Source: Drancourtella massiliensis (GTDB lineage: Bacteria; Bacillota; Clostridia; Lachnospirales; Lachnospiraceae). From it: a DNA stretch of 64,000 nt. Below, one piece after another: positions 52,526-61,955 of the stretch. Within the stretch, counting starts at the first letter, position 1. Each line of letters opens with the position of its first letter. The notes beneath the pieces were generated by a model. It was not told where the DNA came from and made no database searches. It saw only the letters and a list, made by a program, of their open reading frames with translations. Where the stretch lies: NCBI RefSeq assembly GCF_016900655.1, contig NZ_JACJKH010000001.1:1-64000 (forward strand), written 5' to 3'. A program made the translations under genes and the position numbers.

Positions 52526-53301
52526 AACGAAGATATATCTGTACGGAGACCATGACAGGAGTACTCTCCGCCATCTATGATGCGTGGACCTTTGACAGGA
52601 GTGACCAGGAGGCAGGGATTGTTTTCTGGGGCAGTGTGCAGCAGGAGATGTTCTGTGAGTACCGGGAAGTGAGAGAGGATGAAAAGAAAGCAGAGGCAGT
52701 CCGCAGGCTGATTCACCGCCATCTGGGAGAGGAGGCTGAACTGTCTGTCGGATATGCCTTGCTTTCAGAAGATCCCGGAAAGGGAACGGCGATTCTTCGT
52801 ATGATGATGGAGGCAAGAAACCTTCCCGACGGGAAGAAGATTATGGGGCATCTCTCCCATCCGGAGGTGCGCCGTGTGTTTGAACTGAGCAGAAATGTTG
52901 GCAGGGAAACACATGCGTGGAAAGAGTTTCTTCGTTTTCAGGAGCTGGAAGGAGGGATTCTTTATGCCAGCATTACACCGCATAATTTTGTCCTTCCGGG
53001 GATTGCTGATCATTTTTCCAACCGGTTCCCGCTGGAAGATTTTGTGATCTGCGATGAGACACATGCTTCTTTTCTGATCCACCCGAAACAGAAGCCATGG
53101 CTGATTATCAGAGATGAAGAGCGCAAATGGGAAATAGAAAAATCGTTTTCGGAAAAGGAAAAAGAGTGGCAGAGATTATGGAAGGGATTTAAAAAGAGCG
53201 TGACGATTCAGGAAAGGAAGAATTTGAAGCTTCAGCAGATGAATATGCCGCTGCGCTACCGGGGCGAAATGATAGAATACCGGGACGGAGAGCAGTCTTA
53301 G
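52522..53301 (+). CDS. TIGR03915/DUF4130-type partner of the radical SAM protein
   Basis: 259 aa. The sequence from YICTETMTGVLSAIYDAW through a core around HSHPEVRRVFELSRNVGRETHAWKEF-like residues to PHNFVLPGIADHFSNRFPLEDFVICDETH fits the DNA-metabolism protein family TIGR03915 (DUF4130). Its fold contains a uracil-DNA-glycosylase-like part in larger relatives; I cannot confirm catalytic residues here. Its start overlaps the radical SAM stop by 4 bases, so the two are translated together. The C-terminus is lysine/glutamate-rich. Confidence 0.85.
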   Translation: MKRRYICTETMTGVLSAIYDAWTFDRSDQEAGIVFWGSVQQEMFCEYREVREDEKKAEAVRRLIHRHLGEEAELSVGYALLSEDPGKGTAILRMMMEARNLPDGKKIMGHLSHPEVRRVFELSRNVGRETHAWKEFLRFQELEGGILYASITPHNFVLPGIADHFSNRFPLEDFVICDETHASFLIHPKQKPWLIIRDEERKWEIEKSFSEKEKEWQRLWKGFKKSVTIQERKNLKLQQMNMPLRYRGEMIEYRDGEQS

Positions 53302-53385
53302 GACAGGAGTTTCATTTTGCGGATTTTTTGAGCGGTTTCGACAAAGAAAAGAGGAAAACCTGGAAAATACTGGCATTTTTACAGA

Positions 53386-53414
53386 TTGATTTTCAAAAAA
53401 GATGATGGCATAAT
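53386..53414 (+). promoter_or_regulatory. Promoter of the HPr-like gene
   Basis: TTGATT (53386-53391), 17 bases, CATAAT (53409-53414). Confidence 0.65.
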
Positions 53415-53444
53415 ACATGGGAACACAGAAGGGAGTGTATTCAA

Positions 53445-53672
53445 ATGGAACATAAACGAAAAATCAAATTGACCCCTGCAGATGTCCATGAGTTTGTCAC
53501 ATCCGCAGAAAAGTGCGATTTTGATATCGATGTATTTTACAATCGATTCATCGTAGATGCCAAATCGATTTTAGGCGTTTTCAGTCTCGATCTGAACAAA
53601 ACTCTGACTGTGCAGTATGCTGGAATCGATCCGCATTTTGAAGCAACTTTGAATAAATTCTGTGTCGCATAA
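53445..53672 (+). CDS. HPr-like protein without the active-site histidine
   Basis: 75 aa. From residue 22, CDFDIDVFYNRFIVDAKSILGVFSLDLNKTLTVQYAG lines up with the second half of HPr, including the Ser46 region (KSIMGVMSL in HPr, KSILGVFSL here). The N-terminal half lacks the GIHARPA phospho-histidine segment; the equivalent part reads ADVHEFVTSA. It therefore resembles Crh, a regulatory HPr paralogue, rather than a phosphocarrier. AAGGGAG lies 9 bases before the ATG. Monocistronic with its own terminator. Confidence 0.8.
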   Translation: MEHKRKIKLTPADVHEFVTSAEKCDFDIDVFYNRFIVDAKSILGVFSLDLNKTLTVQYAGIDPHFEATLNKFCVA

Positions 53673-53692
53673 GGCGGCATTTGGCAGGGTAT

Positions 53693-53741
53693 AAAAAAGA
53701 AGTGTTTCCATTCCGACAAGACGGGGAAGCACTTCTTTTTT
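53693..53741 (+). terminator. Terminator after the HPr-like gene
   Basis: AGAAGTGTTTCC pairs with GGGAAGCACTTCT (one bulge, one G-U), with A- and T-runs at both sides. Confidence 0.88.
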
Positions 53742-53804
53742 ATACTGTGTTTATGTTATAATAAACAAGATTAGACAAAAATGCAAGAAAAGACGTGACC
53801 CGGG

Positions 53805-56180
53805 ATGGAAGAGAAAAAAGAGGAGAAGGTACGGATTTCGGTCCGAAATCTGGTGGAGTTTATTCTAAGAGAGGGAGATCTGGACAGCAGACAGGGAGGC
53901 ACAACGGATAAAGAGGCCATGCTGCTTGGGGGAAGGATTCATCGGAAAATTCAAAGACAGATGGGAGGCGGATATCATGCGGAGGTGCCGCTTCAGATTG
54001 TCGTGCCGTGTGAGAAACTGGATATTATAGTGGAGGGAAGAGCGGACGGAATTATTGAGGAGGATGGCCGGACCGCAGTGGATGAAATCAAGGGAATCCT
54101 GCAGGATCTGGATCTGATCAAAGAACCGAAGAAGGTGCATCTGGCCCAGGCAAAGTGCTATGCCTATATATACGCCAGCATAAAGGAACTTTCTGAAATC
54201 GGAGTACAGATGACCTACTGTCAGATGGAGACAGAGGAAGTAAAGCGTTTTTATCAGACTTTTTCCTGTGAAGAACTGAAGAAATGGTTTTTTGATCTGG
54301 TGCACCGGTATGAAAAATGGGCCGTTTTTCAGATAGAGTGGAGGCAAAAGAGGAATCAGTCCATCAAACAGGTGGAGTTCCCTTTCGGTTACCGGGAAGG
54401 GCAGAAAGATCTGGTGGTATCGGTGTACCGGTCGATTCTCAGGAAGAAGAAGCTGTTTATTCAGGCGCCGACAGGAGTAGGGAAGACGATGGCGACAGTG
54501 TTCCCTGCGGTAAAGGCGGTTGGCGAAGGACTGGCGAATCAGATCTTCTATCTGACAGCCAAGACGATCACAAGGACAGTGGCGGAAAAGGCTTTCCTTA
54601 CGTTAAAGGAGCAGGGACTGGCCTGCAAGGTTATTACTCTGACTGCAAAAGAGAAGATCTGCTTTTGTGAAAAAGCGGAATGCAATCCGGATGCCTGCCC
54701 GTATGCGAAAGGACACTTTGACCGGGTCAATGATGCGGTCTTTGATATGCTGACCCACACCGATGATATGAGCAGGGATCAGATTGAATCCTATGCAAGA
54801 AAGCATACCGTATGTCCGTTTGAGATGGCGCTGGATCTTTCTGTCTGGACTGATGCGGTCATCTGTGATTACAATTATGTATTTGATCCGAATGCCCATC
54901 TCAGGCGCTTTTTCGGAGAAGGAGCGAAGAAGGCGTATCTCTTTTTGATTGACGAGGCGCACAATCTGGTGGAAAGGGGGAGATCCATGTACAGTGCCTC
55001 CATCTGCAAGGAAGATTTTCTGGAGGTCAGAAGAGCGGTAAAAGAGGAGGATGCAAAACTGGGAAAAGCCATCAGCGGGTGTAATGAGCAGCTTCTGACA
55101 CTGAAAAGGGAATGCCCGGGACATGCTTTATATTCCAGTGTCTCCCATTTGGTGCTCCGTCTGATGAATGTGATGACCGAAATAGAGCGTTTTCTGGAAG
55201 AGTGCAGTCAGGAAGAGATTCGGGAGAAGGTGCTGGATCTGTATTTTGAGATTCGGGACTTTCTGTATATTCATGATAAACTGGACGAAAATTATATGAT
55301 TTATACGGAGCTTACCGAAGAAGGGAAGTTTTATGTCCGGCTGTTCTGCGTGAATCCGGCGGTCAATTTAAGCGAGTATCTGAATTATGGAGTCAGCACG
55401 ATCTTCTTTTCGGCCACCCTGCTTCCGATTCAATATTATAAGAAGCTGTTGAGCACGCAGACAGATGACTATGCGGTGTATGCCCATACCCCGTTTCCGG
55501 AAGAGAATAAAAGTGTTCTGATCGGAAGCGATGTTACGACCCGATATACGAGGCGCAGTGAGGAGATGTACGAGCGGTATGCCAGATATATGCTGGAGAC
55601 GGTTCGAAAGAAAAATGGGAATTATCTTGCCTTTTTCCCATCCTATCGGTTTTTAAATGATGTGTATGAGGCCTTTTTGGCACTTCAGAAAGAAGAGGAG
55701 GAGATTTTCTGCCTGATTCAGGATCCGGGCATGACGGAGGAAGAACGGGAAGAATTTCTGAATTACTTTGAGGAAGAGCGGGACGGATCACTGATCGGAT
55801 TCTGCGTGATGGGCGGGATTTTTTCAGAGGGGATCGATCTGACAGAAGAGCGGCTGATCGGGACGTGGATTGTCGGCACAGGACTTCCCCAGGTCTGTCT
55901 GGAGAGAGAGCTGTTAAAGCAGTATTTTGATGAAAAAGGAATGAGCGGATTTGATTATGCCTACCTGTATCCTGGAATGAATAAAGTCATGCAGGCGGCT
56001 GGACGGGTGATCCGAACCGATACGGACAGAGGAATGATTTTTCTTCTGGACGACCGTTTCCTGCTTCGACAGTACCGGGCGGTCTTTCCCAGAGAATGGA
56101 GCAAGGCTTTCTCCATCCGGCTTCCCCAGACGGCCGAAGCGGTGGCTGCATTCTGGGATGAAACCAGGACGCAGCCATAG
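53805..56180 (+). CDS. Cas4-like nuclease fused to a DinG/XPD-type DNA helicase
   Basis: 791 aa. Residues 1-190 look like a PD-(D/E)XK nuclease: His in LGGRIHRKIQRQM, acidic ADGIIEEDG and VDEIKG, and Gln in QAKCYAYIYA. Then comes an SF2 Rad3-type helicase: Walker A APTGVGKTMATVFPA, Fe-S cysteines in ICFCEKAECNPDACPYAKG and TVCPFEMAL, DEAH in LIDEAHNLVERG, and C-terminal motifs V-VI in GGIFSEGIDL and QAAGRVIRT. It should unwind and cut DNA in repair. The ATG has weak preceding GTGACCCGGG. It lies 3' to the SOS-linked pair, which supports a repair role; no LexA box was seen right upstream. Confidence 0.88.
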   Translation: MEEKKEEKVRISVRNLVEFILREGDLDSRQGGTTDKEAMLLGGRIHRKIQRQMGGGYHAEVPLQIVVPCEKLDIIVEGRADGIIEEDGRTAVDEIKGILQDLDLIKEPKKVHLAQAKCYAYIYASIKELSEIGVQMTYCQMETEEVKRFYQTFSCEELKKWFFDLVHRYEKWAVFQIEWRQKRNQSIKQVEFPFGYREGQKDLVVSVYRSILRKKKLFIQAPTGVGKTMATVFPAVKAVGEGLANQIFYLTAKTITRTVAEKAFLTLKEQGLACKVITLTAKEKICFCEKAECNPDACPYAKGHFDRVNDAVFDMLTHTDDMSRDQIESYARKHTVCPFEMALDLSVWTDAVICDYNYVFDPNAHLRRFFGEGAKKAYLFLIDEAHNLVERGRSMYSASICKEDFLEVRRAVKEEDAKLGKAISGCNEQLLTLKRECPGHALYSSVSHLVLRLMNVMTEIERFLEECSQEEIREKVLDLYFEIRDFLYIHDKLDENYMIYTELTEEGKFYVRLFCVNPAVNLSEYLNYGVSTIFFSATLLPIQYYKKLLSTQTDDYAVYAHTPFPEENKSVLIGSDVTTRYTRRSEEMYERYARYMLETVRKKNGNYLAFFPSYRFLNDVYEAFLALQKEEEEIFCLIQDPGMTEEEREEFLNYFEEERDGSLIGFCVMGGIFSEGIDLTEERLIGTWIVGTGLPQVCLERELLKQYFDEKGMSGFDYAYLYPGMNKVMQAAGRVIRTDTDRGMIFLLDDRFLLRQYRAVFPREWSKAFSIRLPQTAEAVAAFWDETRTQP

Positions 56181-56220
56181 AACACTCCGAAAACGTAAGG
56201 ATCCGGCTGTGATCCAAAGA

Positions 56221-57093
56221 TTAGAAGTAATCGAGAAAAGCCTGTACAGACCGGGACATCGGAATCCGGTCATTGTAGGCGATCAGGAGCTGCCGCTTTG
56301 GCAGCTCTTCTTTTGTCTCCACGATAAAGAGCCCTTCCGGGTCACGGCTTAAACAGTAATCCGGAATGAAAGCGATGCCAAGGCCGATTTTTGCAAGATC
56401 GATGAGAAGATCATTGCTGCTCAGTTCGATTTCCGGTACCAGATCCAGCTGATGCTGCTGAAAAAGACTGTGAAGGAATTCACTGGTCGTACTTTTCCGG
56501 TCCAGCATCAGGATCGGTTGATCCAAAAGTTCCTGGTAGGAAAGTTTCTTCCCTTTCAGGTGGGAGAAGGAATCATTGGCGACAAAGACGTCCCGGAACG
56601 TTTTGATCTTTTTGACAGTAGAAAGCTGGTTGATATAATTGTTAGGGTAATTGATAAAAATCAGATCCACCTGTCCGTTTTCCAGAAGATCCACGCATTT
56701 GATGGACGTCTGGTTTGTCACCTTGATGTGAGAACTTGGAAAACTCCTGTGAAAACGCTCCAGATACGGTACAAGAAAGTAGCGGCAGATGGTATCACTT
56801 GCCCCGATCCGGATCTGACCGCCTGTGGAGGCGGATTCCAGAAGCTGGTTTTCTCCTCTTTTGATCAGATTCATGGCCGGTTCCACATGGCGCAGAAGGA
56901 TCTCCCCTTCCGGAGTGAGCTGGACTTTCTTTGTACTCCGGATAAACAGGACCTGATCCAGTTTCTTTTCCAGAGCCTTGATTGACTGGCTGACTGCGGA
57001 CTGGGAAATATAAAGCTGCTTGGATGCTTCGGAGAAGCTTAAACTTGACGCAACATAGTAAAAAACTTTATATAATTCATAGTTGATATCCAT
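56221..57093 (-). CDS. LysR-family transcriptional regulator
   Basis: About 290 aa. The HTH is in LSFSEASKQLYISQSAVSQSIKALEKKLDQVLFIR, near residues 15-55. The effector domain follows (IRIGASDTICRYFLVPYLERF, DLIFINYPNNYINQL). AGGAGG lies 7 bases before ATG 57093 (and 4 before ATG 57096). It diverges from the TIGR01906 gene. The effector is unknown; the HTH is complete. Confidence 0.9.
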   Translation of the reverse strand: MDINYELYKVFYYVASSLSFSEASKQLYISQSAVSQSIKALEKKLDQVLFIRSTKKVQLTPEGEILLRHVEPAMNLIKRGENQLLESASTGGQIRIGASDTICRYFLVPYLERFHRSFPSSHIKVTNQTSIKCVDLLENGQVDLIFINYPNNYINQLSTVKKIKTFRDVFVANDSFSHLKGKKLSYQELLDQPILMLDRKSTTSEFLHSLFQQHQLDLVPEIELSSNDLLIDLAKIGLGIAFIPDYCLSRDPEGLFIVETKEELPKRQLLIAYNDRIPMSRSVQAFLDYF

Positions 57094-57103
57094 CATAAGT
57101 CCT

Positions 57104-57131
57104 CCTTATAAATTCTAGTTTTATTATAAGG
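57104..57131. promoter_or_regulatory. Inverted repeat upstream of the LysR gene
   Basis: CCTTATAA (57104-57111) and TTATAAGG (57124-57131), 12 bases apart, form a palindromic site between the divergent LysR and membrane-protein genes. Spacing fits LysR-type operators. Confidence 0.5.
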
Positions 57132-57233
57132 AAAGAATGGGAAAAAAACAAGGCACAAAAGTTTTGCTGGAAGGACGGGCCGACAGCATATATAATAGGA
57201 AAAGAAGACAGACAGAAAGGAACGGCGATAAGA

Positions 57234-57935
57234 ATGAAGACAAAAAAAGTGCTACACGGATTTCTGACAGCAGCGGCAGCGGTTTCGCTGATTCTGATTT
57301 TACTGCTGAGTGCTTTCGAGATCGCAGCATACAGTGATTTTGGTTTTTACCAGAAAGAATATGAAAAGTATGAAATTCAGGAGACACTCCCGATGGAGAT
57401 GGACGACATCATGGATGTTACGGAAAAGATGATGTCCTACTTACGAGGAGACCGGGAGGAGCTTTCCGTCATGACTACGATTGATGGGGAGCGTCAGGAC
57501 TTTTTTAATGAGCAGGACCGGTTCCACATGGGAGAGGTCCGGGATCTGTTTCTTGGAGGGTTTGCCCTCAGAAGATATGCGGCGGTTATACTGGCTGCGG
57601 CGGTAGTGCTTCTGCTCATTTTGAAGGCGGATCTCAAACGGATTCTGCCGAAGGCTTATAAGATCACGGTCGGGGTATTTCTGGCGCTGGTAGCAGCTCT
57701 GGGAATTGCGATTGCCGTGAACTTTGACCGGTGCTTTGTCATTTTCCATGAGCTGTTTTTCGACAATGATCTGTGGATGTTTGACCCGGCCACGGATTAT
57801 ATGATCCGGATGCTTCCGGAAGGATTTTTCTTCGATATGACACTGCGGATCGGGGGATTTTTTGTTGCTTTTCTGATTTTCTTTGAATTGATCTGTATTG
57901 GACTTCGGATCTGGAGGAAGAAAAAAGAAAATTAG
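57234..57935 (+). CDS. TIGR01906-type integral membrane protein
   Basis: 233 aa. Four membrane helices (near residues 9-31, 107-128, 139-160 and 205-228) with a large extracytoplasmic loop (about 35-105) containing MEMDDIMDVTEKMMSYLRGD. The length, YSDFGFY motif and helix order fit the clostridial TIGR01906 family, distantly related to Lit/Lyso-type lipoprotein acyl-transfer proteins as I recall. Function unproven. AAAGGAACGGCGATAAGA precedes the ATG; it may be controlled by the divergent LysR gene. Confidence 0.8.
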   Translation: MKTKKVLHGFLTAAAAVSLILILLLSAFEIAAYSDFGFYQKEYEKYEIQETLPMEMDDIMDVTEKMMSYLRGDREELSVMTTIDGERQDFFNEQDRFHMGEVRDLFLGGFALRRYAAVILAAAVVLLLILKADLKRILPKAYKITVGVFLALVAALGIAIAVNFDRCFVIFHELFFDNDLWMFDPATDYMIRMLPEGFFFDMTLRIGGFFVAFLIFFELICIGLRIWRKKKEN

Positions 57936-58043
57936 GACAACTTATAAGTAAATTTAAATATATTAATTATACTTATCAAGAAAAGTATGATACACTAGGG
58001 TCAGAATCGAATAATCTTGTAAAAAGAAGAATGGAGGAAATTC

Positions 58044-61000
58044 ATGAGCGGTGTAAGACGTGTATATGCAGAGAAAAAGCAGGATTTTGCCGTACAGGCG
58101 AAAGCATTAAAACACGAGATCAAAAGTTACCTGGGGATTTGCGGCGTGACCAATGTCCGTGTGCTGATCCGCTATGATATTGAAAATCTGTCAGACGAGA
58201 CATTTGAGAGAGCGTGCAACGGTGTGTTTGCGGAACCGCCGGTAGATACCTTATATAAAGAGACTTTCCCGATGAAAGAGGACGAGCGGGCATTTTCCGT
58301 AGAGTACCTGCCGGGACAGTTTGACCAGAGAGCGGATTCTGCTGTACAGTGCGTACAGTTTATCCGTGAGGATGAAAAGCCGGTAATCAAGACGGCGACA
58401 ACTTACGTAATTGAAGGAAGCGTAAGCGACGAGGAGTTTGCGGCAATCAAGGCGCACTGCATCAACCCAGTGGATTCCAGAGAAACCGGAATGGACAAGC
58501 CGGAAACACTGGTGACACAGTTTGAGGAGCCTGCAGACGTCCTGATTTTTGACGGCTTCCAGGACATGGAAGAGGGAAGCTTAAAAGAGCTTTATGATTC
58601 CCTTGGCCTTGCCATGACATTTAAGGATTTCCTTCATATTCAGAATTATTTCCGGACAGAGGAGAAGCGTGATCCGTCCATGACAGAGATCCGTGTGCTG
58701 GATACATACTGGTCTGATCACTGCCGTCATACGACATTCTCCACTGAGCTTACCAATGTAACTTTCGGAGAGGGAGACTACCGTGAACCTCTGGAAGAGA
58801 CATACCGGGAATATTTACAGACACACAGTGAAATTTTCAAAGGCAGAGAGGACAAGTTTGTCTGCCTGATGGACCTTGCCCTGATGGCAATGCGGAAGCT
58901 GAAAAAAGAAGGAAAGCTTCAGGATCAGGAGGAGTCCGATGAGATCAATGCGTGCAGTATCGTAGTGCCGATCGAAGTGGATGGAAAGGAAGAAGAGTGG
59001 CTTGTCAACTTTAAGAACGAGACACACAATCACCCGACTGAGATCGAGCCGTTTGGAGGCGCTGCAACCTGCCTTGGCGGAGCCATCCGTGACCCGCTGT
59101 CCGGCCGTACTTATGTTTACCAGGCTATGCGTGTGACAGGAGCGGCAGATCCGACCGTTTCTGTGAAAGATACGATGAAAGGAAAGCTCCCTCAGAAGAA
59201 GCTTGTCAGAGAGGCTGCCCATGGATACAGCTCCTACGGAAACCAGATTGGACTTGCGACAGGTATGGTTAAAGAGATTTACCACCCGGACTACGTGGCA
59301 AAACGTATGGAGATCGGTGCTGTCCTTGGCGCTGCTCCGAGACGTGCGGTCATCCGTGAGACATCCGATCCGGGCGATATCATCATTCTGCTCGGCGGAC
59401 GGACAGGAAGAGACGGATGCGGCGGTGCGACCGGTTCTTCCAAAGTACATACAGAAGCATCCATCGAGACCTGTGGCGCGGAAGTTCAGAAAGGAAATGC
59501 GCCGACAGAGCGTAAGATTCAGAGAATGTTCCGCAGAGAAGAAGTCAGCCGTCTCATCAAGAAATGTAATGACTTTGGCGCAGGCGGAGTTTCCGTTGCG
59601 ATCGGAGAGCTGGCAGATGGTTTGAGAGTGGATCTTGACAAAGTGCCGAAGAAATACGCAGGACTTGATGGAACAGAGATCGCTATTTCCGAGTCCCAGG
59701 AACGTATGGCCGTTGTAGTAGATCCAAAAGATGTCACACAGTTTTTAGAGTATGCCAAAGAGGAGAACCTGGAGGCGGTGGAAGTGGCAGTTGTCACAGA
59801 AGAGCCTCGTCTTGTACTCTCCTGGAGAGGCAAAGAGATTGTCAACATTTCCCGTGCATTCCTCGATACAAACGGAGCACATCAGGAGACAGAAGTCTTT
59901 GTTGAGATTCCGTCAAAAGACGGCAACATGCTGGAAGAACGCAAAGATGTTCCGGATGTGAAGGAAGCATGGCTTGATACATTAAAAGACCTTAACGTAT
60001 GTTCTCAGAAAGGACTTGTGGAGATGTTTGACGGTTCCATCGGAGCAGGATCTGTCTTCATGCCGCACGGCGGAAAATACCAGATGACAGAGACCCAGAC
60101 CATGGTAGCCAAACTTCCGGTACTGAAAGGGGCATGTGATACGGTATCCATGATGAGCTTTGGATTTGACCCGTATCTTTCAAGCTGGAGCCCGTATCAC
60201 GGAGCAGTTTATGCAGTGACCGAGTCCATCGCAAAGATCGTAGCTTCCGGCGGAGATTACCGGAAAATCCGCTTCACATTCCAGGAGTATTTCCGCAGAA
60301 TGACAGAAGATCCGAAACGCTGGAGTCAGCCGTTTGCGGCACTCCTTGGTGCATACAGCGCACAGATCGGATACGGACTTCCATCCATCGGAGGAAAGGA
60401 CAGTATGTCCGGAACCTTCCAGGATATCGATGTACCTCCGACACTGGTTTCCTTTGCTGTGGACATTGCGAAGGTTGGCGACATCATTACACCGGAGCTC
60501 AAAACAGCAGGCAATAAGCTTGTATGGCTCCGCATTGAGAAAGACCAGTACAGCCTCCCGGTTTACAGCCGGGTCATGGATCAGTACGGAAAGTTCCGCG
60601 AGGACATTCAGAATGGAAACATTGTTTCCGCGTACGCTCTGGACCGCCACGGTATTGCTGCGGCTGTCAGCAAGATGGCATTCGGAAACGGCATGGGTGT
60701 CAAGATTGAGCATAATGTAGACCCGAGAGATTTCTTTGCTCCGGGATTTGGAGATATTATCGCAGAAGTACCGGCAGACAAAGTCGGAAAACTTGCGATT
60801 ACATATACAGTGATCGGTGAAGTGACAGATAACGGTACCTTCTCTTATGGAAATACGGAAATTACACTTGCAGAAGCCAAGTCAGCATGGAAAGCACCTC
60901 TGGAAAAGGTATTTGCAACCGTTTCAGGTGAAGAATCAGCACCGGAGTCCGTATATGTGGCGCCGGCAGATCCGGAAGCACGTATCACGGAAGACGGATG

Positions 61001-61841
61001 CTACGATACAAAGAAAGTTCACATCTGCTCCCACAAGATTGCGCAGCCGACTGTCTTTATTCCGGTATTCCCGGGAACAAACTGCGAGTACGACAGTGCA
61101 AAGGCATTTGAGCGCGCAGGTGCTAAGGTGATTACAAAGGTATTCCGGAATCTGGATGCGGCTGATATCCGCGATTCTGTAGCTGAGTTTGAAAAGGCAA
61201 TCGGACAATCTCAGATTATTATGTTCCCGGGCGGATTCTCCGCAGGAGATGAGCCGGACGGATCTGCGAAGTTCTTTGCGACTGCATTCCAGAACGCAAA
61301 GATGAAAGAAGCAGTAGAGAAGCTCTTAAATGAAAGAGACGGTCTTGCGCTTGGTATCTGTAACGGATTCCAGACACTGATCAAACTGGGCCTTGTTCCG
61401 CACGGCAAGATTGTCGGACAGACAGAAAACGCGCCGACATTGACATACAATACCATTGGACGTCATATTTCCAAGATGGTTTACACAAAAGTAGTTACAA
61501 ACAAGTCCCCATGGCTTCAGATGGCAGAGCTTGGCGGAGTTTATACAAACCCGGCTTCCCACGGGGAGGGACGTTTTGTTGCAAATGAAGAATGGCTTAA
61601 TATCCTCTTTGCAAACGGACAGGTAGCGACACAGTACTGCGATCTGGACGGAAATGTAACGATGGACGAGGAATGGAATGTTAACGGTTCCTACCGCGCG
61701 ATCGAAGGTATCACAAGCCCGGACGGACGTGTACTTGGCAAGATGGCACATTCCGAGCGTAGAGCGGATGGTGTGGCAATCAATATTTACGGCGAACAGG
61801 ATATGAAGATCTTTGAATCCGGCGTCGCATATTTCAAATAG
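58044..61841 (+). CDS. purL: Phosphoribosylformylglycinamidine synthase, large single-chain
   Basis: 1265 aa, the single-chain form that fuses FGAM synthase and glutaminase. It converts FGAR to FGAM with ATP and glutamine in purine synthesis. LDTYWSDHCRHTTFS and FKNETHNHPTEIEPFGGAATCLGG are the catalytic motifs of the synthase part. The glutaminase has the nucleophile in LALGICNGFQ and SHGEGRFVANEEW (His/Glu). The start has GGAGGAAATTC upstream. No purine riboswitch was seen. A terminator follows. Confidence 0.95.
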   Translation: MSGVRRVYAEKKQDFAVQAKALKHEIKSYLGICGVTNVRVLIRYDIENLSDETFERACNGVFAEPPVDTLYKETFPMKEDERAFSVEYLPGQFDQRADSAVQCVQFIREDEKPVIKTATTYVIEGSVSDEEFAAIKAHCINPVDSRETGMDKPETLVTQFEEPADVLIFDGFQDMEEGSLKELYDSLGLAMTFKDFLHIQNYFRTEEKRDPSMTEIRVLDTYWSDHCRHTTFSTELTNVTFGEGDYREPLEETYREYLQTHSEIFKGREDKFVCLMDLALMAMRKLKKEGKLQDQEESDEINACSIVVPIEVDGKEEEWLVNFKNETHNHPTEIEPFGGAATCLGGAIRDPLSGRTYVYQAMRVTGAADPTVSVKDTMKGKLPQKKLVREAAHGYSSYGNQIGLATGMVKEIYHPDYVAKRMEIGAVLGAAPRRAVIRETSDPGDIIILLGGRTGRDGCGGATGSSKVHTEASIETCGAEVQKGNAPTERKIQRMFRREEVSRLIKKCNDFGAGGVSVAIGELADGLRVDLDKVPKKYAGLDGTEIAISESQERMAVVVDPKDVTQFLEYAKEENLEAVEVAVVTEEPRLVLSWRGKEIVNISRAFLDTNGAHQETEVFVEIPSKDGNMLEERKDVPDVKEAWLDTLKDLNVCSQKGLVEMFDGSIGAGSVFMPHGGKYQMTETQTMVAKLPVLKGACDTVSMMSFGFDPYLSSWSPYHGAVYAVTESIAKIVASGGDYRKIRFTFQEYFRRMTEDPKRWSQPFAALLGAYSAQIGYGLPSIGGKDSMSGTFQDIDVPPTLVSFAVDIAKVGDIITPELKTAGNKLVWLRIEKDQYSLPVYSRVMDQYGKFREDIQNGNIVSAYALDRHGIAAAVSKMAFGNGMGVKIEHNVDPRDFFAPGFGDIIAEVPADKVGKLAITYTVIGEVTDNGTFSYGNTEITLAEAKSAWKAPLEKVFATVSGEESAPESVYVAPADPEARITEDGCYDTKKVHICSHKIAQPTVFIPVFPGTNCEYDSAKAFERAGAKVITKVFRNLDAADIRDSVAEFEKAIGQSQIIMFPGGFSAGDEPDGSAKFFATAFQNAKMKEAVEKLLNERDGLALGICNGFQTLIKLGLVPHGKIVGQTENAPTLTYNTIGRHISKMVYTKVVTNKSPWLQMAELGGVYTNPASHGEGRFVANEEWLNILFANGQVATQYCDLDGNVTMDEEWNVNGSYRAIEGITSPDGRVLGKMAHSERRADGVAINIYGEQDMKIFESGVAYFK

Positions 61842-61859
61842 GGCATATAATTGATAGAG

Positions 61860-61900
61860 AAAGAGGACAGATCAGAGCAGGATTTGTCCTCTTTCCGTTT
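61860..61900 (+). terminator. Weak terminator after purL
   Basis: AAGAGGACA pairs with TGTCCTCTT; the T-run is short (CTTTCCGTTTCC). Confidence 0.7.
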
Positions 61901-61911
61901 CCCTTGAGTAT

Positions 61912-61940
61912 TTGACAGAAGAAAACACGATGATTATAAT
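61912..61940 (+). promoter_or_regulatory. MarR-gene promoter
   Basis: TTGACA (61912-61917), 17 bases, TATAAT (61935-61940); near-consensus. Confidence 0.88.
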
Positions 61941-61955
61941 GTAAGCGTAAAATTG

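Noticed and set aside
57936-58043. Purine riboswitch ahead of purL
   Set aside because: The gap is only about 110 bases and A+T-rich, with no three-way-junction motif; only a small ATACTT/AAGTAT repeat is visible.
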